64,000 bases of DNA from positions 1-64,000 of the forward strand of contig JAZQIU010000045.1 of assembly GCA_045541255.1 (NCBI GenBank), written 5' to 3'. The translations under genes and the position numbers were made by a program. Origin of the DNA: UMGS1124 sp045541255 (GTDB lineage Bacteria; Bacillota_I; Bacilli_A; RF39; UBA660). Of the stretch, positions 24,749 to 31,360 are shown one piece after another; within the stretch, counting starts at the first letter, position 1, and every line of letters starts with the position of its first letter. Under the pieces are notes generated by a model that saw nothing but the letters and a program-made list of their open reading frames with translations, searched no databases and was not told where the DNA came from.

Positions 24749-26002
24749 ATGAAAAATTTGAAAATATTTTTAGTATCTATATTTGTATTTTTTGTAAGTT
24801 CTATTTGTGTTAGTGCAGCAGGAAGTGCAAGTATAAGTGTTAGTAAATCAACAATTGAAAATGGAAGTAAGGTTACTGCAAGTGTAACAGTAAAGAATAC
24901 TGCTGCTTGGAATGTAACTATTACAAGTAGTGGTTCAACAGGTGGTTGTACACAAAAATTTGTAGGAGATTCTGGTACTGGTAATAATACTACAAAAACT
25001 TTTTCTGTAACTTGTAAATCAACTAGTACAGGAATAATAAACTTCGTAATGAGTGGAGATATTACAAGTAGTGATGGTGTTAATACTAAAATAAGTGGAA
25101 GTAAAAGTGTTACAGTAGTAACACCTCGTGAAAAATCTACAAACAATGATTTAAAAAGTTTAAGTGTTGAGGGTTATGAAATAAGTCCTGCATTTGATAA
25201 AGATGTTAATGAGTATTCAGTTAATGTACCATCTACTGTAGATAAAATTAATATAGTTGCAAAAAAGGCGGATAGTTATTCAAGTGTAGAAGGTACGGGA
25301 GAAAAAACTGTTGAAGAAGGAGTTAACACATTTGAGATAGTTGTTACAAGCGAAACAGGAGTTAGTAATATATACAAATTAACAGTTAATGTAGAAGATC
25401 AAAATCCTATAGAAGTAGTTATTGATGGTAAAAAATATACTGTTGTTAAAGTTGCTAAAAATTTAGAAAAACCTGAGTTATTTGATGAAACAACAATTAA
25501 AATTGATGAGTATGAAATACCGGCTTTTAAAAATGAAGTTAGCAATTATACTTTAGTGGGTTTAAAAGATGAAGCTGGTAATATTGGTTTATATATATAT
25601 GATAAAGGTGAATATATTAAATATAATGCTTTTGTATCAGATAAGTTATCTATAATATTTTTAGAAATAGATAAGGTTCCTACTAATTATAAAAAAACTA
25701 CAGTAAGTATAAACGATCAAAAAGTAGTAGGTTACAGAGTTAGTGATGATAGTAGATTATTGGTATATGGTGTTAATTTAGCAACTGGTAAAAAGAATTA
25801 TTATACTTATGATAATAATGAAAAAACTTTGCAAATATTTGATTTAGATAATTATGAAAAAAATATTAAAGAAAGTAAAAATAATCAATATATGGTTTAT
25901 GGTTTATCTATAGCTTGTGTATTTTCGTTTATATTGATGATATTGTTTATGATAAAATCTAGTAAATTAAAAAAATTAGTTAATTTAAAAGGTGATAAAT
26001 AA
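24749..26002 (+). CDS. Surface protein with cadherin-like beta-sandwich domain and C-terminal membrane anchor
   Basis: 417 residues. Signal peptide ending ICVSA/A; an N-terminal Ser/Thr-rich immunoglobulin-like domain with two Cys (about 26-125); one cadherin-like beta-sandwich domain (about 132-215: NNDLKSLSVEGYEISPAFDKDVNEYSV ... FEIVVTSETGVSNIYKLTV); a further beta-rich region; a C-terminal membrane helix (about 389-410) and a Lys tail. It starts 12 bases after the dockerin-bearing hydrolase. The same domain recurs at 51259 and 55075. Adhesion or wall binding is inferred from the domain type. Confidence 0.8.
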   Translation: MKNLKIFLVSIFVFFVSSICVSAAGSASISVSKSTIENGSKVTASVTVKNTAAWNVTITSSGSTGGCTQKFVGDSGTGNNTTKTFSVTCKSTSTGIINFVMSGDITSSDGVNTKISGSKSVTVVTPREKSTNNDLKSLSVEGYEISPAFDKDVNEYSVNVPSTVDKINIVAKKADSYSSVEGTGEKTVEEGVNTFEIVVTSETGVSNIYKLTVNVEDQNPIEVVIDGKKYTVVKVAKNLEKPELFDETTIKIDEYEIPAFKNEVSNYTLVGLKDEAGNIGLYIYDKGEYIKYNAFVSDKLSIIFLEIDKVPTNYKKTTVSINDQKVVGYRVSDDSRLLVYGVNLATGKKNYYTYDNNEKTLQIFDLDNYEKNIKESKNNQYMVYGLSIACVFSFILMILFMIKSSKLKKLVNLKGDK

Positions 26003-26069
26003 TCATCTTTTTTAGTTATTTATTGACGAACAAAAGTACATATTATATAATTTTTATAAGGTGAATTTC

Positions 26070-26837
26070 ATGAAGATAGATAAATTTAAAAAAGATAAAG
26101 GTAATACTTATAAAGTGTATTTTATAAATGATGAAACTATTTCTTTATATGATGATGTTATAGTTAAATACAATTTATTGGTAAATAAAGAAATAGATAA
26201 GAAAAAATTTGATGAAATTGTTAAATATAATGATTTTTTAGATGGTTATTATAAATCTATAAAATATATAAATAAAAAATTAAGAACTGAGTTAGAAATA
26301 GAAAAATATTTAAAAAAACTGGATATAAAAAGTACTAACATTAAAAAAATTATTGATTTACTTTATAAGGATGGTTATTTAAATAAAGAAAATTATCTTA
26401 AGGCTTATATCAGTGATCAATATAATTTAACAATGAATGGACCTTTAAGAGTAAAAAAGGATTTAATTAATTTAGGTTATGAATATAAAGAGTTTGAAGA
26501 ATATTTATATAAATTTGAATGGAATATAAGAATAGAAAAAATTATAGATAAAAAAGTTAAATTAAATCATAAATTAAGTAATAATGCTTTAAAAACTAAA
26601 ATATTAAATGATATAATAAAAATGGGTTATCAAAAAGAGGATATTGTTTATTATTTAGAAAAACTTGAGTTTGGTAATGATGAAGAGTATTTAAAAAAAG
26701 AATTATATAAAATAAAAAACAAATATTCTAAGAAGTATGAAGGTAATGAGTTAGAATATAAAGTCATTAATTATTTATATAAAAAGGGTTTTAATTTAGA
26801 AGATATTAAGAGGTGTTATGATGAAGACTTTTTATGA
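26070..26837 (+). CDS. recX: Regulatory protein RecX
   Basis: 255 residues from the ATG at 26070; the AAGGTGA just upstream is its ribosome site, which excludes the GTG at 26061. Repeated three-helix units: RTELEIEKYLKKLDIKSTNIKKIIDLLYKDGYLNKENYLKAYISDQ, then GPLRVKKDLINLGYEYKEFEEYL, as in long Firmicutes RecX. It modulates RecA filaments. The 3' end overlaps the next gene by 20 bases. Confidence 0.88.
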   Translation: MKIDKFKKDKGNTYKVYFINDETISLYDDVIVKYNLLVNKEIDKKKFDEIVKYNDFLDGYYKSIKYINKKLRTELEIEKYLKKLDIKSTNIKKIIDLLYKDGYLNKENYLKAYISDQYNLTMNGPLRVKKDLINLGYEYKEFEEYLYKFEWNIRIEKIIDKKVKLNHKLSNNALKTKILNDIIKMGYQKEDIVYYLEKLEFGNDEEYLKKELYKIKNKYSKKYEGNELEYKVINYLYKKGFNLEDIKRCYDEDFL

Positions 26838-27147
26838 AAGAATGAGTAAGAACGAAAAACGTGAACTTTATAAAGAATATAAAATTGAGAAAGCAACTTT
26901 TTCGAAAAAAATGGAAAAAATGTTTTTATTATGTTATTTAGGTATGGGATATGCGTTAATGGTATTTATTTATGATTTTTTTTATAAGAAGAGTACTGTT
27001 AGTTATATATTAGATATAATCGTTTTTGTATTTTGTTTATTAGCATTATTTAAGTTAATATCTACTAAAAAGGACTTGTTAAATAATTTTGCTTTGAAGA
27101 AAGATAAGGAAAAGAAACAAAATATTGTTAAGAAATATAAAAAATAA
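26818..27147 (+). CDS. Small two-helix membrane protein of unknown function
   Basis: 109 residues. Two hydrophobic helices (about 38-56 and 62-82) between basic flanks, N- and C-termini both strongly charged and likely cytoplasmic. GAGGTG lies upstream of tandem ATGs at 26818 and 26821. Overlaps recX, so probably co-translated. Not recognised. Confidence 0.6.
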   Translation: MMKTFYERMSKNEKRELYKEYKIEKATFSKKMEKMFLLCYLGMGYALMVFIYDFFYKKSTVSYILDIIVFVFCLLALFKLISTKKDLLNNFALKKDKEKKQNIVKKYKK

Positions 27148-27180
27148 AAAGAACTAATTTTAATTATTAGTTCTTTTATC
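27148..27180. terminator. Bidirectional terminator between convergent genes
   Basis: AAAAGAACTAAT...ATTAGTTCTTTT forms a symmetric hairpin with A and T flanks, serving both the recX transcript (+) and the gene ending at 27160 (-). Confidence 0.8.
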
Positions 27181-27459
27181 TTGTAATAGTTTTCTTTTTT
27201 GATTTTTAACTTTTTGTTTGTAGTTATTGTATAAAATAATCATTTCTACTTTTTTTGTTAAGAATCTTTTATTATCAATATCAAATACTTTATCTATCTT
27301 TTTTTCGATGTCACTATTTAGTACAAGGAATACGTATTTGTTATCACAATATATTTGATGGCTATTACCTCTAGTTAATTCTATCTTTTTCCCATTTTCA
27401 TATACTACATAACAAATATTTTTTCCATTTTCATTTGTAAATGTTAATTCGCATTTCAT
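27160..27459 (-). CDS. Small protein of unknown function
   Basis: 99 residues starting at the ATG at 27459 on the minus strand, after a GGGGGAT ribosome site. N-terminal half is beta-rich (ELTFTNENGKNICYVVYENGKKIELTRGN), the C-terminus is basic and helical. Directly downstream of prsA and probably on the same transcript. Not recognised. Confidence 0.55.
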   Translation of the reverse strand: MKCELTFTNENGKNICYVVYENGKKIELTRGNSHQIYCDNKYVFLVLNSDIEKKIDKVFDIDNKRFLTKKVEMIILYNNYKQKVKNQKRKLLQDKRTNN

Positions 27460-27482
27460 GATTATATCCCCCAAAAACTATT

Positions 27483-28484
27483 TTAGTTAGTAGCTGTAGT
27501 TGATGTATTGTAATAATTATATAAAGAATTTATATATTTATTATAATTGCTTTTTAGTTCACTATCTTCAATTTTCATACCTTTATCTTTTCTTAATTCA
27601 GTTAAGGCAGTAATTGAAATAGTTCCATTAGTCTTAATTAGTTCATCAGCTAAAGTTTTGATAATTTCTTCTTTAACATTTTCTAAAGTATCTTTATCAT
27701 GTTCTTTTGTTTTTTTGATGATATGATATCCATATGATGTTTTTACTGGTTCTTTAGTATATTCATTAACTTTTAGTTTATACGCTGCAGTTTCAAAACT
27801 ACTTTCCATATCTCCTTTATTAAATTTACCTAAAGCTCCACCTTCATTTTTGTTTGAATCATCTTTTGAATATGTTTTTGCTAATTTGGCAAAATCTTCA
27901 CCATTATTTAATTTTTCGATAATTTGTTCAGCTTCTTTTTTTGCTTTTGCTTCAGCTTTTTCTTTTTCATCTTCAGTAGCATCATCTTTAACATCAACAG
28001 TAATTAATATATGACTTGCTTCAATATCTCCAACTATATCACTTTCATAATAACTTTCAATTTGTTTATCAGTTATTTGTGATTTTGCATAGTCAGTAGT
28101 AGCTAAATCTCTAAAGTAATTTAATTCAATGTATTCTTTAAATTCTTTTATTGTTTGATATCCGTAATAGCTATTGATTGCGTTAAGAAGTTCTTCTTCG
28201 CTTTCATAGCTTTCTTTTAAAGCATCAATTTGTTCATCAGCATAATCCTCAGCATCTTTTATTTTATCTTTATATTCTTTGAAAAGTATTTCTTTATCTA
28301 TCATATCTATTAAGATACTAACTGCATATCTATCTTTTATATTATCATAAAGATTATCAACACTAATACTTTCCATTCCTTCAAAACTTACAACTGCATC
28401 TTTACCATCACTAAGCTTAGATACTTTTCCACAACCACACATACAAAGTGCAATTAAGCTAATTAATAAAATTTTCTTTTTCAT
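27483..28484 (-). CDS. prsA: PrsA-like parvulin peptidyl-prolyl isomerase lipoprotein
   Basis: 333 residues from the ATG at 28484 (AAGGAGGATAT site). Signal peptide ending in a Met-Cys-Gly-Cys run; the most likely lipobox is MCG/C. A helical chaperone region flanks a parvulin domain (about 150-245: EASHILITVDVKDDAT, FAKLAKTYSKDDSNKNEGGALGKFNKGDM, YKLKVNEYTKEPVKTSYGYHIIK). PrsA folds exported proteins on the outer face of the membrane, fitting the many secreted proteins in this window. C-terminus is Tyr/Asn/Thr-rich. Confidence 0.92.
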   Translation of the reverse strand: MKKKILLISLIALCMCGCGKVSKLSDGKDAVVSFEGMESISVDNLYDNIKDRYAVSILIDMIDKEILFKEYKDKIKDAEDYADEQIDALKESYESEEELLNAINSYYGYQTIKEFKEYIELNYFRDLATTDYAKSQITDKQIESYYESDIVGDIEASHILITVDVKDDATEDEKEKAEAKAKKEAEQIIEKLNNGEDFAKLAKTYSKDDSNKNEGGALGKFNKGDMESSFETAAYKLKVNEYTKEPVKTSYGYHIIKKTKEHDKDTLENVKEEIIKTLADELIKTNGTISITALTELRKDKGMKIEDSELKSNYNKYINSLYNYYNTSTTATN

Positions 28485-28510
28485 ATATCCTCCTTTAATT
28501 AACAATTAAT

Positions 28511-28539
28511 ATTATATCTTGATAATTTTAAAATTACAA
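28511..28539 (-). promoter_or_regulatory. Promoter of prsA
   Basis: Minus strand TTGTAA (complement of 28534-28539), 17-base spacer, TATAAT (complement of 28511-28516). Confidence 0.7.
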
Positions 28540-28604
28540 TAAAATACTCACAAAAAAGTTAATTTAACCATAAAATAAAGTGAGTAATGAAAAGGAGGGG
28601 TTTT

Positions 28605-28706
28605 ATGAGCCACGGAACTTGCGGTCAAAATGGTGGTATAAGTGCTGCTGCATTTATATTAGTACTATTCATTTTATTAATTATCATTGTAGGGGCTTTT
28701 ATTTAA
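28605..28706 (+). CDS. YjcZ-family tiny membrane peptide
   Basis: 33 residues behind AAAAGGAGGGG: MSHGTCGQNGGISAAAF then a helix ILVLFILLIIIVGAFI. The F-I-L-V-L-F-I-L-L-I-I-I-V-G-A run is the hallmark of the YjcZ/tiny-TM sporulation peptides of Bacilli. Too short for standard ORF cut-offs. A second member follows 12 bases later. The known family members are spore-associated; the role is unclear. Confidence 0.8.
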   Translation: MSHGTCGQNGGISAAAFILVLFILLIIIVGAFI

Positions 28707-28718
28707 GGAGGGAATGCT

Positions 28719-28841
28719 ATGAATAAACCATCTTGTAATAATAATAGTACTTGCAATAATAATAGATTTGGAGACTTATTTATTATTTTAGTTTTATTTA
28801 TTTTGTTAGCTATTATTGTTAGTGCTGTGTTTACTTATTAA
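28719..28841 (+). CDS. Second YjcZ-like tiny membrane peptide
   Basis: 40 residues, start ATG 28719 after AAGGAGGG. MNKPSCNNNSTCNNNRFGDL then FIILVLFILLAIIVSAVFTY. Same membrane motif as the peptide before it, with an Asn/Cys-rich N-terminus. A terminator begins on the stop codon, so the pair forms a small transcript. Confidence 0.75.
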   Translation: MNKPSCNNNSTCNNNRFGDLFIILVLFILLAIIVSAVFTY

Positions 28842-28863
28842 AGAGGGAAACCTCTTTTTTTTT
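28841..28863 (+). terminator. Terminator of the YjcZ-like pair
   Basis: AAGAGG, loop GAAA, CCTCTT, then eight Ts. The GAAA tetraloop makes it a stable hairpin. Confidence 0.85.
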
Positions 28864-28905
28864 ATAGTTCATTATGTTAAAATTAATATGATAGAGGGTG
28901 CTAAT

Positions 28906-30660
28906 ATGTTTGGACAATTATTAGATGTTTATGATAATTATGCAATAATAGAAAATAAAACTGGACAAATTGAAACTAATTATTTAAATTTGCATGTTAT
29001 ATTTCATGATAATAACAGAAAAGTAGTAGGAGAGATAGTTTCTATTGATAAGAGTACTATTAAAATATTGTTAATTGGAGAAATAGTTAATGATATTTTT
29101 ATAAATGGTATTGTTAGAAAACCAAATTTAAGTGGTGGTTGTAGAATAATATATAAGAGTGAAGTAGAGTTATTATTGGGTAACCAAGAAATAGATTCTG
29201 TTGATTCATTTTATATAGGAAAATCATTAGTATATGATGGTTTTAATATTACTAGTAAGTTTAATGATTTTTTTTCAAATCATTTTGCAATAATAGGGAA
29301 TACTGGTAGTGGTAAGAGTTGTGGAGTTGCTAGAATATTGCAAAATATATTTTATAAAAGTAATTCAAATATGCCAAAAAATGCACATATAGTTTTGTTT
29401 GATGTTTATGGTGAATATAATAAGGCTTTTAATGAATTAAATAGTATAAATGGTATGGGATTTAGAAATTATTCTTCTAAAGTAGATTTAAGTGAAGGGG
29501 AATTAATTAATATTCCAGCATATTTCTTAGGAGTAGATGATTTAGCTTTACTTTTAAATGTTACTAGTCCTAATCAATTACCTATTTTAGAAAAAACATT
29601 AAAATTAGTTTATATTTTTAAAAATGTTGATGAAAATATTAGTAAATATAAAAATGATATTATTGCAAACTGTTTATTAGATATTTTAACTAGTGGTAGA
29701 ACTAGTACACAAATAAGAGATCAAATTATTGCTGTATTAACAAGATATAATACTGATACATTAAATTTAGATACAGAAATAGCACAACCTGGTTATACTA
29801 GAACTATTAGACAATGTTTAAATATAGATAATACAGGGAAAATGAATTCTGTTCAATATGTTGTAGATTTATTAGAAAAATATACTAAGTTAGATTTGGG
29901 TAATATTAATGGTATACCTAATTTCATTTATACTTTAGATGATATATATTATGCGTTAGATTTTGCTCTTATAAGCGAAGGGGTTTTAAAGAGCGATAAA
30001 ATGTATGATGAATATAATCAATTAAAAGTACGTTTACAACAAATTATTAATAGTGATTATAAACATTTCTTTAATGTAAGTGAATTTATTTCTAAGGGAG
30101 AATATGTTAGAAATTTGTTTAATAGTAATAAGAGTTATCAGATAATTAATTTTAATTTAAATTGTATAGATGAACGTTTTGCTAAAAAGTTAACTAAAAT
30201 ATATTCTAAATTATTCTTTGATTTTTCTACTTTTATAGAGGATAGAGGAAGTTTTCCAATACATATAATTTTAGAAGAAGCACATAGATATGTACAACAT
30301 GATACTGATATAGATGTATTAGGGTATAATATTTTTGATAGAATTACTAAAGAGGGTAGAAAGTATGGTGTTCTACTTGGGATGATTACTCAAAGACCTA
30401 GTGAATTGTCTATCACTGCTTTAAGTCAATGTTCAAACTTTATAGTTTTAAGAATGTTTTATCCAGATGATTTAAATATAATTAAATCTATTACTAGTAA
30501 TTTGACTGATAGTACTTATGAGAAGATAAAATCATTTTTACCTGGAAATGCTTTAGTATTTGGTACATCATTCAAATTACCTTTAATGGTAAAATTAGAT
30601 TTACCTAATCCAATGCCTGAAAGCACTAGTGTAAATATTAGTGATAGTTGGTATAAGTAA
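28906..30660 (+). CDS. HerA-like HAS-barrel ATPase (DUF87)
   Basis: 584 residues from the ATG at 28906 (AGAGGGTGCTAAT site). An N-terminal HAS-barrel (about 1-95), Walker A IGNTGSGKSCGVAR (about 127-140), Walker B IHIILEEAHRYV (about 455-465) and a sensor-like ITQRPSELS. HerA-type ATPases are hexameric DNA translocases that pair with NurA in end resection, or with other effectors in phage defence. No NurA, SIR2 or other nuclease gene is adjacent, so the partner is unknown. It lies between the YjcZ-like peptides and element A2. Confidence 0.85.
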   Translation: MFGQLLDVYDNYAIIENKTGQIETNYLNLHVIFHDNNRKVVGEIVSIDKSTIKILLIGEIVNDIFINGIVRKPNLSGGCRIIYKSEVELLLGNQEIDSVDSFYIGKSLVYDGFNITSKFNDFFSNHFAIIGNTGSGKSCGVARILQNIFYKSNSNMPKNAHIVLFDVYGEYNKAFNELNSINGMGFRNYSSKVDLSEGELINIPAYFLGVDDLALLLNVTSPNQLPILEKTLKLVYIFKNVDENISKYKNDIIANCLLDILTSGRTSTQIRDQIIAVLTRYNTDTLNLDTEIAQPGYTRTIRQCLNIDNTGKMNSVQYVVDLLEKYTKLDLGNINGIPNFIYTLDDIYYALDFALISEGVLKSDKMYDEYNQLKVRLQQIINSDYKHFFNVSEFISKGEYVRNLFNSNKSYQIINFNLNCIDERFAKKLTKIYSKLFFDFSTFIEDRGSFPIHIILEEAHRYVQHDTDIDVLGYNIFDRITKEGRKYGVLLGMITQRPSELSITALSQCSNFIVLRMFYPDDLNIIKSITSNLTDSTYEKIKSFLPGNALVFGTSFKLPLMVKLDLPNPMPESTSVNISDSWYK

Positions 30661-30740
30661 TATTTGTTAAATTTTATAATTTATAATACAATGTATTTAG
30701 CAAGAGAGCTTGCATAAAATAAAAAGGATATACTTAACAT

Positions 30741-30815
30741 TTGCGGTGTTAGGTACACTCCTAATATTTGGTTGTGCACACTAACTTAAACCAAAACCCG
30801 TTAGTGTGCTTTTTT
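30741..30815 (+). ncRNA. Predicted antisense RNA of element A2
   Basis: -10 TATACT at 30729-30734 with TTGCAT upstream at a short spacing; start near 30741; terminator GCACACTAAC (30776-30785) with GTTAGTGTGC (30800-30809) then Ts to 30815. Complementary to the 3' end of the element A2 peptide mRNA. Confidence 0.55.
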
Positions 30816-30893
30816 CTATCTAAATAATAGTATAAATACTAAAATAAATAGAAGAAGTATTATGAAATAAAAAGTTTTTTCTCTAGTAGTCAT
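30816..30893 (-). CDS. 25-residue hydrophobic peptide, candidate type I toxin (element A2)
   Basis: MTTREKTFYF then IILLLFILVFILLFR. Same length and same hydrophobic core as the copy at 15490, with I3T and L8F. Ribosome site is GAGGTGAGG, seven bases upstream. Stop codon abuts the A run of the antisense terminator, as in copy 1. Confidence 0.65.
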   Translation of the reverse strand: MTTREKTFYFIILLLFILVFILLFR

Positions 30894-31037
30894 AACCTCA
30901 CCTCTTTAAAATTAATTGTAAGGAGTGCAACTAACGCATGTTAAACATATCATTGAATATGATTATATACTTGTATTTTTATACAAGTTATTTTTATGTA
31001 ATTTTACAAATAAAAAACGAAGATATTCTTCGTATTA

Positions 31038-31232
31038 TTAAGCAGCTTTTTCTTCAGTTTTTTTTGTTTCAGCTTTTCTCATTGTTCTTGCTTCTCTTGC
31101 AGTTAATTTAACTTTTTGTCCATCAATTGTATATGTTTGTAAATTTGGATTTTGACGCATCTTTGTTGCATTTAATGCATGAGATCTTTTATTTCCAAAT
31201 AAAGGTTTTTTAGTTGTAACTTTTGTTGCCAT
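31038..31232 (-). CDS. rpmB: Ribosomal protein L28 (bL28)
   Basis: 64 residues. GNKRSHALNATKMRQNPNLQTYTIDGQKVKLTAREARTMRK is the bL28 core (G-x-x-x-S-H-A, R-x-x-x-P-N-L). Ends in an Ala/Glu/Lys tail. Monocistronic on the minus strand with a GGAGGG ribosome site. Confidence 0.95.
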   Translation of the reverse strand: MATKVTTKKPLFGNKRSHALNATKMRQNPNLQTYTIDGQKVKLTAREARTMRKAETKKTEEKAA

Positions 31233-31263
31233 ACTTTTCCCTCCTTAATAAGAATTCTAGTTG

Positions 31264-31292
31264 AGTTTATCATATAAAATTCCAAAAGTCAA
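31264..31292 (-). promoter_or_regulatory. Promoter of rpmB
   Basis: Minus strand TTGACT (complement of 31287-31292), 17-base spacer, TAAACT (complement of 31264-31269). Confidence 0.7.
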
Positions 31293-31360
31293 ATAAACTT
31301 TGATAAAAATGCTTAAAAATATTTATTATTTATTATATAATAGGCTTAGAGGTGGTAATC

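Larger units (their letters stand above)
30693..30957 (-). repeat. Element A, copy 2 (inverted relative to copy 1)
   Basis: Reverse-strand copy of 15423-15691. In its own orientation it keeps the 5' arm TTAACATGCGTTAGTTGCACTCC, an SD-masking hairpin (now with two mismatches, CTCCTTACAATT/AATTTTAAAGAG), the 25-codon ORF, the opposite-strand terminator and the 3' terminator with the same outer stem and a changed loop. The body of the ORF from codon 10 on is identical at the base level to copy 1. This fills the gap between the HerA-like gene and rpmB. Confidence 0.75.

Noticed and set aside
30661..30692. Short ORFs between the HerA-like gene and element A2
   Set aside because: No ribosome site and no open frame longer than a few codons.
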